A stretch of 10,322 bases of DNA. Origin: Planctomycetota bacterium. GTDB taxonomy: Bacteria; Planctomycetota; MHYJ01; JACQXL01. Shown piece by piece: positions 1 to 5,807 of this stretch (positions are counted from its first letter, which is position 1; every line of letters begins with the position of its first letter). The DNA is taken from NCBI GenBank assembly GCA_016208805.1, contig JACQXL010000170.1, positions 1 to 10,322 of the forward strand, read 5' to 3'. Both the position numbers and the translations under genes were made by a program. The notes under the pieces are model-generated. The model was not told the DNA's origin. It saw only the letters and a program-made list of their open reading frames with translations, and searched no databases.

Positions 1-2
1 TA

Positions 3-47
3 ACTGCCCGTAATTCCCCCGATGGACATCGGGGTCAAACGGGCAGT
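3..47. repeat. Nested stem-loop, structured repeat family copy 1
   Basis: Outer arms ACTGCCCG (3-10) and CGGGCAGT (40-47) enclose an inner hairpin CCCCGAT (17-23) / ATCGGGG (28-34) with loop GGAC. Between the stems are GTAATTC on the left and TCAAAC on the right. The same layout, with GTAATTC left and YAAAC right of an inner segment, recurs at 2669-2712 and 5001-5065, so I treat it as a member of a dispersed structured repeat. It lies directly upstream of the first plus-strand gene and may be cut by the window edge. It could also be a terminator of an unseen upstream gene, but no T-run follows. Confidence 0.5.
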
Positions 48-61
48 AAGAGAGGATAGTT

Positions 62-757
62 ATGAAAACAACGACCAGCCCGTTTCCCAGGAATCTGAAG
101 GCCGATAACCTTTTTAACATCCAGGGTAATTTTGTCAATGTCGTGGTGGCTAACGCGGTTGGCTGGGGCATCCCGGCCGCCGCGGTGGCTGAACTGGTCG
201 CGGAACGGGCCATCTACGAGCCGCTCTATCATAAAGCACAGAATAAGAATACCAGAACCAGGGCCGATGTGGCCGCGCATAAACTCGCCGCGGAGCGATA
301 CCTGAAAAAACTGCGCCTGTTCTGGAATAAATGGATTGAAGACGACGATATGCCGACCGAGGAAAAACTGCTTTTGGGCGGAGACCTACTGGATACCGAA
401 CCGACGCCCAGGGGAAAAATTAACGATGTTCCCTATGTCAAACTCACGGCCATGGGCGGCGGCGACATCAGGGTCAGGGTCACCATAGAAGAAGACCAGA
501 CCAAATCCAGTATGCACCCCTTAGCCGATGAAGTGGAATGCAAGTATACCTTTGTGCCGACCGGCGAGATGCCGCCTGAGGACACCGAGACCAGCGGCCT
601 GAAAACACACGGCTCACCGAAGGCCCGGTTTATCATCTCGTGCGGCGTCAAAAACGCCGGACAGAGTTTTTGGGGATTCTTCCGCTGGGTCAATCTGACC
701 AACCCGGCCAACAGCGGACAATGGACCACTAAACCACTGGGCGTGGTCATCGCGTGA
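62..757 (+). CDS. Hypothetical protein with helical N-terminus and possible fibronectin-III-like C-terminal domain
   Basis: A 231-aa protein of unknown function. The ATG is preceded by AGAGGA (51-56) five bases upstream, which fixes the start. There is no signal peptide or membrane segment. Residues 1-110 look alpha-helical and contain a tryptophan-rich stretch (LFWNKWIEDDDMP, around 86-98). Residues 125-231 look beta-rich and end in a pattern (GQSFWGFFRWVN..NSGQWTTKPLGVVI) that resembles the last strands of an Ig or fibronectin-III fold. From memory, proteins with this helical plus beta architecture recur as hypothetical proteins in environmental genomes, often in several copies. I cannot assign an activity. 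It converges on the PQQ-propeller gene, with a palindrome between the two stop codons. Confidence 0.8.
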   Translation: MKTTTSPFPRNLKADNLFNIQGNFVNVVVANAVGWGIPAAAVAELVAERAIYEPLYHKAQNKNTRTRADVAAHKLAAERYLKKLRLFWNKWIEDDDMPTEEKLLLGGDLLDTEPTPRGKINDVPYVKLTAMGGGDIRVRVTIEEDQTKSSMHPLADEVECKYTFVPTGEMPPEDTETSGLKTHGSPKARFIISCGVKNAGQSFWGFFRWVNLTNPANSGQWTTKPLGVVIA

Positions 758-758
758 A

Positions 759-811
759 CGAGATACGGGATGTGCGATACGGGATACGCGTATCCCGAAT
801 CGCGTATCTCG
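759..811. repeat. GATACGGG-type palindromic repeat between convergent genes, possible bidirectional terminator
   Basis: The core CGGGATACGCGTATCCCG (780-797) is a perfect 18-bp palindrome. It extends to 774-803 through GCGAT/ATCGC across one A/A mismatch. CGAGATACG (759-767) can alternatively pair with CGTATCTCG (803-811). GATACGGGAT is also directly repeated at 762-771 and 776-785. The element fills most of the 71-bp gap between two convergent stop codons. A terminator role is plausible from position, but no T-run flanks it on either strand, so a REP-like repeat is an equal alternative. Confidence 0.6.
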
Positions 812-828
812 CATCAGGAGGTATTTTG

Positions 829-2244
829 CTACCGTTCGGCCACCGCAAAGATATAGCCGTCGGCCGTGGCCAGGTAGAGCGCACCGGCTTCCAGATTGGA
901 CAGCCGTGAAGGGAACATCACCAGCGAATAGGTTTTCTTGACCTTGCCGTCATCCGAATTGAGCGCATAAAGCGTTTTGTTGTCAAGCCCAAGGACATAG
1001 CAGTGGTCTTTGCCGCGGAGCAGGAACTGGCGGCCTTGCGGGAATTTCCATCTGAACTTGTAGGTGGCCCGGGTGACATCGTTGCCACGATCGTCTTTTT
1101 CCATGACGGTCAATAAATCAACGGCATAAAGGGCATCCTCTTCGCTGCGCCCCGATGTGCTTCGGGACTCCGCTCCGCTGCGAAAGTATAAGGTGCGTTC
1201 GGTCTTTTGGACATCGCCCTGATAAATAGTGCGTTTGTCCATAGTCGGCCGGGTGACGATGGGCGAGCCGGTCTCTATCTTCCAGAGCAGGACACCGGTG
1301 TAACGGTCAACGGCATAGAGCGCGTAATCGGTTGAGCCGATATAAAGCGTGTCCTCATCCATCAGGAAGTCAGCGACGATACCTTTTTCAGTTGCGAACG
1401 TCCAGCGCAGTGCGTTAGATTCGGCGTCATACGAGTAAATCTTGCCGTCATCGGTGCCGAAATAGAGCATCGGGTGTTCGTAATGCGGCTTGGTCCGAAT
1501 CATCGCATTAGCCTTGAACCAGTTTTGTTCAAAGTAATCACCGGCATCAAGTTGATAGACCCAGTTGCGGTCAAGCGCGCCGATGAAGATGTAATAGAGC
1601 GAAGCCATCGCCATAGTGGACGGAACGAAACTCAAGTTGGCCTGGCTCAACTGTTTGCCGGAAGTGCGGTCAAGGCAAAAGAGCATCCCGCCGGCGGTAA
1701 AATATATCACGTCCTTGTCCTTAAGAACGCGGTAAGTGGACTTGATGTCATCCAGGCGGGTGCGCATAGATTTGACCTTTAACTCGTCGCGGCCAGCGCT
1801 TTTAAGTTCTTCAACTATCTCTTTATTAAGATTGTTAATCTCGGTCCGGAGGGCTAACTCCCGTTGCGGGAAATCGGACACCACGGCCAGCGGGAAATCA
1901 ATCGGTTTGGCCAGCGAGAATTGCCATTGACGCGTGCCGGTATCGGTCCGGATGGCATAGAGCCGGGGCGTAAAGGTTTCCACGTAGATGAATTCACCAC
2001 GGAGCGCCATAGTCTTGATGGCTTCGTTGCCGATAACGCTTTCCCAGAGAACGCGGTTAAGGGGCAGGGTTTCCTCAATCTTTTTCTTGTAGTAATCAAG
2101 TTGCCGGGGGTCTTCCGGCGCGATGGTCAGTTTTGCGCCATAGGCGGTGGTCACGGTCACCGGCGCCTTTTTACCCCAGCAGGACGTTCCGAGCAATAAA
2201 CTAATACCAGCAACCAGCGATAGATAAAAAAGCCGTAACGCCAT
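829..2244 (-). CDS. PQQ-binding-like beta-propeller lipoprotein (BamB-like fold)
   Basis: A 471-aa protein from ATG 2244, or 481 aa from ATG 2274. I prefer 2244 because it gives a compact signal peptide starting MALRLFYLSLVAGISLLLG and has GGGG nine bases upstream; the 2274 start lies inside a palindrome. The signal ends G-T-S-C, a lipobox with an unusual Gly at -3, so lipid attachment is likely but not certain. Propeller blade signatures follow (numbering from 2274): FIYVETFTPRLYAIRTDTGTRQW (95-117), LFCLDRTSGK (198-207), YFGTDDGKIYSYDAESNALRW (271-291), YIGSTDYALYAVDRYTGVLLW (311-331), and a last blade near 425-480. A charged, probably coiled-coil insertion occupies about 138-180. The fold is shared by BamB and quinoprotein dehydrogenases. 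No dehydrogenase catalytic region is evident, so a scaffold or cell-surface role is more likely than an enzyme. It is the last gene of the minus-strand train. Confidence 0.85.
   Translation of the reverse strand: MALRLFYLSLVAGISLLLGTSCWGKKAPVTVTTAYGAKLTIAPEDPRQLDYYKKKIEETLPLNRVLWESVIGNEAIKTMALRGEFIYVETFTPRLYAIRTDTGTRQWQFSLAKPIDFPLAVVSDFPQRELALRTEINNLNKEIVEELKSAGRDELKVKSMRTRLDDIKSTYRVLKDKDVIYFTAGGMLFCLDRTSGKQLSQANLSFVPSTMAMASLYYIFIGALDRNWVYQLDAGDYFEQNWFKANAMIRTKPHYEHPMLYFGTDDGKIYSYDAESNALRWTFATEKGIVADFLMDEDTLYIGSTDYALYAVDRYTGVLLWKIETGSPIVTRPTMDKRTIYQGDVQKTERTLYFRSGAESRSTSGRSEEDALYAVDLLTVMEKDDRGNDVTRATYKFRWKFPQGRQFLLRGKDHCYVLGLDNKTLYALNSDDGKVKKTYSLVMFPSRLSNLEAGALYLATADGYIFAVAER
1143..1183. repeat. 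Small palindromic segment inside the propeller gene
   Basis: On the plus strand TTCGC (1141-1145) and GCGAA near 1180 flank an inner CCCGATG..TTCGGG hairpin. On the minus strand it encodes the low-complexity loop SGAESRSTSGRS between two propeller blades. Its base pattern resembles the intergenic hairpin at 2255-2278. It may be a palindromic element that inserted in frame. It could equally be a chance GC-rich linker. Confidence 0.3.
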
Positions 2245-2254
2245 AAAAATTAAC

Positions 2255-2278
2255 CCCGATGTCGCTCCGCTCATCGGG
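2255..2278. repeat. CCCGATG/CATCGGG hairpin at the propeller gene start
   Basis: Seven-bp perfect arms (2255-2261 and 2272-2278) with a 10-nt loop. It lies between the two candidate start codons of the propeller gene, which argues that the upstream ATG (2274) is part of a repeat rather than a real start. Related CCCCGAT/ATCGGGG stems occur at 17-34 and in the terminator at 10165-10189. Confidence 0.5.
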
Positions 2279-2281
2279 ATA

Positions 2282-2333
2282 AGAGCCAGTAACGGTCTTC
2301 CGCCCCTTCGGGTCGGAATCCCTAACTGGCTCT
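2282..2333. other. Intercistronic hairpin overlapping the stop of the 84-aa gene
   Basis: AGAGCCAGT (2282-2290) pairs with ACTGGCTCT (2325-2333), enclosing a second stem CCG..CCC / GGG..CGG (2300-2316). The outer arm starts inside the TAG stop (2332-2334) of the upstream minus-strand gene. No T-run follows on the minus strand, so it looks like an mRNA processing, stability or partial attenuation structure rather than a full terminator. Confidence 0.5.
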
Positions 2334-2586
2334 AAGCGGTTTCTCCGATATAGTCGGCCAGGTTTATCCCGTATTTCTTTTCGTATTCCTGGAGTTTTTC
2401 AATACGCCGAACATCATCTTTGATGCGGTTAACCAGTTTGAAGATATAAGGCCTGCCTTTGAGCCGGTCGTTGAGGTCCTTGAGCATCCGGTCCCACTGG
2501 CCGCCATAGAGTTCATCCCGGAGAGTAATGAGCATTTTTTCTTCGGATGAAAGTGATTCGTAGTATTTGTGGTACTTATTTGTCAT
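2332..2586 (-). CDS. Small conserved-looking hypothetical protein, 84 aa, helical and charged
   Basis: The product is not recognised. It is soluble, strongly charged and predicted all-helical (KYHKYYESLSSEEKMLITL at the start, then RIKDDVRRIEKLQEYEKKYG). It has no signal peptide, Cys or His cluster, or transmembrane segment. A central DELYGGQWDRMLKDLNDRLKG segment looks like a helix-turn-helix in the structural sense only. No Shine-Dalgarno precedes ATG 2586; instead the arm of a stem-loop (CCGAACTA on the minus strand) ends four bases upstream. It is the first gene after the promoter at 2720-2748 and is followed, through a hairpin, by the propeller lipoprotein. Coding character is supported by a clean ORF filling the space between two structured gaps. 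Confidence 0.7.
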   Translation of the reverse strand: MTNKYHKYYESLSSEEKMLITLRDELYGGQWDRMLKDLNDRLKGRPYIFKLVNRIKDDVRRIEKLQEYEKKYGINLADYIGETA

Positions 2587-2590
2587 AGCG

Positions 2591-2712
2591 TAGTTCGGCT
2601 GTTAGAGCAGAGCGAGTTATGGTCCATCCTAAAGGAGAATCGGCTGTACCACCTTTAGGGCAGCCGACTATAGGTGGCAGTAATTCGCTACCGCTCAAAC
2701 TGCCAACCTATA
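2591..2712 (-). ncRNA. Structured 5' leader of the 84-aa gene (structured repeat copy 2)
   Basis: Read on the minus strand, the element starts at the predicted +1 of the promoter at 2720-2748 and ends four bases before the start codon. Stem 1 is TATAGGT-GGCAGT (2669-2681) with ACTGCC-A-ACCTATA (2699-2712), one bulged base. Stem 2 is TAGTTCGGCTG (2591-2601) with CAGCCGACTA (2661-2670), also one bulge, enclosing a further CCTAAAGG/CCTTTAGG hairpin (2628-2659) that competes with CGGCTG/CAGCCG (2641-2666). The same two stems, with the same bulges, recur at 4976-5065. The mutually exclusive pairings are what one would expect of a switch, but a structured transposable repeat explains them too. I do not recognise a known riboswitch class. 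Confidence 0.4.
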
Positions 2713-2719
2713 AATTACA

Positions 2720-2748
2720 CTTATAGAATTAGTGCGGACGCCTGTCAA
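2720..2748 (-). promoter_or_regulatory. Sigma-70-type promoter for the 84-aa and propeller genes
   Basis: On the minus strand TTGACA (2748-2743) and TATAAG (2725-2720) are separated by exactly 17 bases. The match is 6/6 at -35 and 5/6 at -10. The expected start point, about 2713, coincides with the first base of the structured leader. It lies downstream of the stop of the TPR lipoprotein gene, so it would restart transcription inside the gene train. Confidence 0.7.
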
Positions 2749-2786
2749 ATAAAATCGGCATATTCTTGGCGTAACTAAAGGACGAT

Positions 2787-3494
2787 TTATGGGCGATTAT
2801 TGCCATTATTTTCAGGCGTTTCGGGCGGCGGCTGCGGTTCTGTCCCGCCGCTACGGTCGGGACTCTGTTGCGACTCCGCCAACTGCTTTTCTATCTGCTT
2901 TACCACTATCAGGATATTATCATGCTCCTCGCCGGAAGGCACGACCTGCAAATAGTTCTTGAATTCTGCCAATGCCTGCGGATACATTTCCAGGGCGAGA
3001 TAGCTTTTACCAAGGTCATAGTCAATAATTGCCTCGGTCTCAAAATCCATCGGGTCCATAAGTTCTCTGGCTTTGAGCAGATGTTCAACGGCTTTCTGGT
3101 GTTGATTGGCGGCAATCGCCAGCCGGCCCAGTCCCGCATAGGCCAGCGGGTTATCCGAGCGGTATTTCAGCCCTTCATTGAAGCAATTGTAGGAAAGGTT
3201 ATAATATTTTTCCGCCTCCTGGCGGTATTTTTCCGAGACGATGCGCTGTTCATACAAGAAATAATAGGCGTAACCGAGTTGGGTGTATGCCTCGCCGTAG
3301 TGCGGCTTTAACTCAATCGCCTTGAGTAACACCGTTTCGGCCCGATCCGGATGGCGGTTTTTCAGCCAGGAAATACCCAGTTCGCAATAGGTTTCAGCCG
3401 TAAGACCGGAACGGTCATAATTGGGCCCGCCTCCACAGGATGAAATCAGGAAGCATCCGATTATCGCTATCAGTAAATATTTTACACGCATCAC
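2787..3494 (-). CDS. TPR-repeat lipoprotein
   Basis: A 235-aa protein with an N-terminal signal ending in lipobox I17-S18-S19-C20, so it should be exported and lipid-anchored at Cys20. Tetratricopeptide repeats are visible at about 33-66, 69-114 (with an insertion), 118-151 and 156-189, each with the usual W/L-G-Y-A-F-P spacing. The tail from 207 is Pro/Asn/Glu-rich and disordered. TPR lipoproteins act as protein-protein scaffolds; the PilF/PilW family that assembles type IV pilus secretins is one example, but its specific features are not evident here. The start is GTG 3494, overlapping the ruvA stop by one base (TAGTG), with GGGG eight bases upstream. An in-frame ATG follows directly at 3491. 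The overlap implies translational coupling to ruvA. Confidence 0.85.
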   Translation of the reverse strand: MMRVKYLLIAIIGCFLISSCGGGPNYDRSGLTAETYCELGISWLKNRHPDRAETVLLKAIELKPHYGEAYTQLGYAYYFLYEQRIVSEKYRQEAEKYYNLSYNCFNEGLKYRSDNPLAYAGLGRLAIAANQHQKAVEHLLKARELMDPMDFETEAIIDYDLGKSYLALEMYPQALAEFKNYLQVVPSGEEHDNILIVVKQIEKQLAESQQSPDRSGGTEPQPPPETPENNGNNRP

Positions 3495-4093
3495 TATATC
3501 TGCCCCAATGCTTTTTTAATAACCTCTTCGGTAGTGGCGGAGACGGATACTTTCTTGACTGCCTCCCTGACCGATTTCTCCGCAGTTGGGCGCTGGTATC
3601 CGAGCGCAACCAGCGCCATAATTGCATCAGTCGGAATATTAGTTGCGATAGAATCACCAGTATCGGCGGCGGGTATGATTAATCCTTTGACCATATCCTT
3701 TAATTCCATAATAATCCGCTGGGCCGTTTTGGGTCCGACGCCTCTAATCTTGGCGAGTGCGCTCAGGTTTTCCGAGGCAATCGCCTGCCTAATCTGGGCG
3801 GTGGTTCCGCCGGAAACAATCCGGAGCGCCATAGTCGGGCCGACGCGGGTGACCGTGCATAGAAGCCGGAAAATCTGCCGCTCTTCCCGTGTGCCAAAGC
3901 CGAAGAGTTTAACCTCGCTGGCTTGCATTGCGCTCTGGACGGAAAGATGCGCAAAAATCTGCACCGGCCCGCCGGCGGGTAACGCCTCATACGTATTGGA
4001 CGAAATAAACAACTTGAACCCGATACCGCTGACATCCACGGTTACGGATGTCGGGTTTTTCTCTTTGATAATACCGGAAAAGTAATCAAACAT
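3494..4093 (-). CDS. ruvA: Holliday junction branch migration complex subunit RuvA
   Basis: A 199-aa protein, close to the 203 aa of E. coli RuvA. Domain I (1-64) is the OB-fold, with the VDVSGIGFKLFIS strand pair and the characteristic LFGFGTREER turn at its end. Domain II carries the two helix-hairpin-helix motifs, VTRVGPTMALRIVSG (81-95) and IRGVGPKTAQRIIMELKD (116-133), which bind the DNA backbone. Domain III (about 153-199), the RuvB-contacting three-helix module, is intact (TDAIMALVALGY..TEEVIKKAL). RuvA binds four-way junctions as a tetramer and positions RuvB hexamers for branch migration. Neither ruvC nor ruvB is in this window. The gene is 9 nt downstream of the GGDEF gene and overlaps the TPR lipoprotein by one base. 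Confidence 0.97.
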   Translation of the reverse strand: MFDYFSGIIKEKNPTSVTVDVSGIGFKLFISSNTYEALPAGGPVQIFAHLSVQSAMQASEVKLFGFGTREERQIFRLLCTVTRVGPTMALRIVSGGTTAQIRQAIASENLSALAKIRGVGPKTAQRIIMELKDMVKGLIIPAADTGDSIATNIPTDAIMALVALGYQRPTAEKSVREAVKKVSVSATTEEVIKKALGQI

Positions 4094-4102
4094 TTGATTG
4101 GC

Positions 4103-4969
4103 TCAACTTACGCAGACGCGGTTACCGCCGTAGGTCTTTGCCCGGTACATCGATTCATCAGCCAGTTTGATAAAATAATAACTATTCTGGTGCGGCCGCC
4201 AGCGGGTAACGCCGATGCTGGCCGTAATCAAACGGTTGAATCGTTGTTCTGTTTCCTTTCTCATCTTTTCGGCGAACCGGGCGGCCAGTTCCTGATACTG
4301 GCCCGGAATAATAATAACAAATTCATCGCCGCCATAGCGGAAGGCCGAATCTATTTTCGGACGAATCGTCTGGCGGATAATTGCCCCGACTTCCTGGAGA
4401 ACCCGGTCGCCTTCCAGATGGCCTTTCTTATCATTATATTCCTTGAACCCATCCAGGTCTATCATAATTAAACTCAGTGGATATTTTAGGCGACGCGCTT
4501 TTTCAATGGCGCTGTCTATCATTATATTAAAATGGCCACGGTCATATAGTTTGGTTAAGCCGTCAGTTACGGCCATTTCCACCAGTTTTTTCTCCAGTTC
4601 CTTGCGGCGCCGGATGTTCTTGGCGATGCCAATCGTACCGACAATTTCGCCTTTGTCGTCGCGGTAATAGGCCACACTGGTGCTGATATGAAGCGGCCGG
4701 CCTGATTGGGTTTTGAGCCGGGTTTCGTAATCTATGACCTTATTATTTAGTTCCAAGAGATGAAGCAATTTAGCACGGTCAGCCGGGTTGTAATACAGGT
4801 CGGTAATCGGTTTGCCGCAAATATTTTTCGGGTGATAGCCCAGTATTTTACGAACCGAGTCGGAACAGGCAACCGCTTTGCCGTCCTTATCGCCCAAGAT
4901 TATCAAGTCGGGAGAAAACTCCAAAATACCCTTTAAATAATCTATCTGGTCAGCCGTTTGTCTGGTCAT
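4103..4969 (-). CDS. PAS-GGDEF diguanylate cyclase
   Basis: A 288-aa soluble protein with no membrane segment. Residues about 8-118 form a PAS domain (ILEFSPDLIILGDKDGKAVACSDSVRKILGY), followed by a PAC tail (GTIGIAKNIRRRKELEKKL) and the short helix that normally links to a GGDEF domain. The cyclase domain (about 131-288) has metal-binding D171 in MIDLDGFK, N179-D180, H184, and an intact GGDEF signature at 213-217, so catalysis of 2 GTP to c-di-GMP is likely. The inhibitory RxxD site is altered. D207 is in the canonical place five residues before GGDEF, but the residue three before it is Pro204, with Arg one place too early. Product inhibition may be weak. No Shine-Dalgarno is evident; a hairpin arm ends six bases before ATG 4969. 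The signal sensed by PAS is unknown. Confidence 0.93.
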   Translation of the reverse strand: MTRQTADQIDYLKGILEFSPDLIILGDKDGKAVACSDSVRKILGYHPKNICGKPITDLYYNPADRAKLLHLLELNNKVIDYETRLKTQSGRPLHISTSVAYYRDDKGEIVGTIGIAKNIRRRKELEKKLVEMAVTDGLTKLYDRGHFNIMIDSAIEKARRLKYPLSLIMIDLDGFKEYNDKKGHLEGDRVLQEVGAIIRQTIRPKIDSAFRYGGDEFVIIIPGQYQELAARFAEKMRKETEQRFNRLITASIGVTRWRPHQNSYYFIKLADESMYRAKTYGGNRVCVS

Positions 4970-4975
4970 TTAACT

Positions 4976-5065
4976 TATAGTTCGGACCGCCCGGTCCGAC
5001 TATAGGTGACCGTAATTCCTCAGCTCTTTGCGTCCCAAAGAGCGGGGTTAAACTGTCAACCTATA
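4976..5065 (-). repeat. Paired stem-loops upstream of the GGDEF gene (structured repeat copy 3)
   Basis: Stem A is TATAGTTCGGACCG (4976-4989) with CGGTCCGACTATA (4992-5004), one bulged base. Stem B is TATAGGT-GAC (5001-5010) with GTC-A-ACCTATA (5055-5065), enclosing GCTCTTTG (5023-5030) / CAAAGAGC (5036-5043) with a 5-nt loop. GTAATTC sits left and TTAAAC right of the inner hairpin, as in copies 1 and 2. Stems A and B share ACTATA and so compete. The distal arm overlaps the last codons of the upstream gene (stop TGA at 5056-5058). No promoter was seen here, so this copy lies within a polycistronic message. Confidence 0.6.
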
Positions 5066-5553
5066 AATTTAACGAGTTTAAGTTCGTTTTGATAACCCTT
5101 TTTATAGGCGTAATCAACCTCATCCATCAAGGCACAGATAAGATAAATCCCTAATTGATAGCGCCTTTCCTTTTCCAACAGGCGTTGGCCTTCGGGTTTA
5201 GAAAGTAAACTGACATCAACCCCGTTGGTAGAATCCTTGATGAGCGCCTGGAAGCGGACATCGTTGATATCAAGAATGATGTCAATATTACCGGGGCGTT
5301 TCATTTCAACCGCATGCCTGATAATGGAAGTAAGCGCTTCGTCAACCGCCAGAACAACCAATTGTCCGTCTTTTGCGGGCAGGCGGGCCGCGTGCCATAA
5401 CTTGTTTATCACCTGCCGAACATTAGCAAGATGTTTAGGGTGCGTCGGGAAACTTAGCGACTTACGCTTCGCATAACAACGCACCTCGTCACCAGGCCTG
5501 GAAACGGACTTTTTACTTTTATTATTGAGCCGCCTTCTGGGTCTATTTTTCAT
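5056..5553 (-). CDS. RsbW/SpoIIAB-type anti-sigma factor-like ATPase-fold protein with degenerate ATP site
   Basis: A 165-aa protein. After a basic, probably disordered 30-residue N-terminus comes a GHKL (HATPase_c_2) domain: helix NVRQVINKLWHAARLP, N-box LAVDEALTSIIRHAVE (68-83), G1-like IKDSTNGVD (105-113) and G2-like YQLGIYLICALMDEVDY (132-148). The fold and order match serine kinase/anti-sigma regulators. Key residues are eroded: the Mg-binding N-box Asn is Ser76, the DxGxG box reads D-S-T-N-G, and the glycine that starts the G2 box is missing. It may therefore be a non-catalytic binding partner of an anti-anti-sigma or sigma-like protein. The start is secure, with GAGGAG (5566-5561) seven bases before ATG 5553. 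The upstream neighbour's stop is 11 nt away, so they are probably co-translated. Confidence 0.8.
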   Translation of the reverse strand: MKNRPRRRLNNKSKKSVSRPGDEVRCYAKRKSLSFPTHPKHLANVRQVINKLWHAARLPAKDGQLVVLAVDEALTSIIRHAVEMKRPGNIDIILDINDVRFQALIKDSTNGVDVSLLSKPEGQRLLEKERRYQLGIYLICALMDEVDYAYKKGYQNELKLVKFIG

Positions 5554-5564
5554 TTAATCGCTCC

Positions 5565-5801
5565 TCAGTTGTTGATGCAATGCTGTTTAAGTTCCATTTC
5601 TTTGAGCACCCTGATTAGTTGGGCCGTGTCCAGTATGCCCAGTTCCAACATAATCAGCCCGATTAGTTTATGTTTCTGTTTTTTCTCTCTCAACTCTTTC
5701 TGCCGTTTAAGGGCGCGGTTAACTTTTTGCCGTTTTGTAAAGCCAAGCCGCACTGCGACGGCACCGAAAAGTTCTCGTTTGGAACCTTTTTTTACTATCA
5801 T
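5565..5801 (-). CDS. Small basic protein with two degenerate MshEN-like motifs
   Basis: A 78-aa, lysine-rich protein. Two similar ~24-residue segments are visible: LFGAVAVRLGFTKRQKVNRA.. (11-34) and LIGLIMLELGILDTAQLIRV.. (46-70). Each has the pattern hydrophobic-G-x-x-x-x-x-LG(F/I)-x(5)-(V/L)-x-x-(A/V)L. This matches the general layout of MshEN motifs (RLGxxLVxxGLLTxxQLxxAL), which in the N-terminal domains of type IV pilus and type II secretion ATPases bind c-di-GMP. Here the leading Arg and some core Leu residues are changed, so binding cannot be assumed. The whole protein is only this tandem, without an ATPase. It begins 6 nt after the aminotransferase stop and ends 11 nt before the anti-sigma-like gene, with a diguanylate cyclase two genes downstream. 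The family assignment is tentative. Confidence 0.75.
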   Translation of the reverse strand: MIVKKGSKRELFGAVAVRLGFTKRQKVNRALKRQKELREKKQKHKLIGLIMLELGILDTAQLIRVLKEMELKQHCINN

Positions 5802-5807
5802 AAAATC

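Noticed and set aside
3..47. Integron attC site
   Set aside because: The stems lack the RYYYAAC/GTTRRRY core sites and no integrase is present; the GTAATTC/YAAAC layout matches the local repeat family instead.
2868..3311. Plus-strand 147-aa open frame opposite the TPR gene
   Set aside because: It is fully antisense to a clear TPR lipoprotein, with no recognisable features or ribosome site.
3534..4085. Plus-strand 183-aa open frame opposite ruvA
   Set aside because: It is the antisense shadow of a certain ruvA gene.
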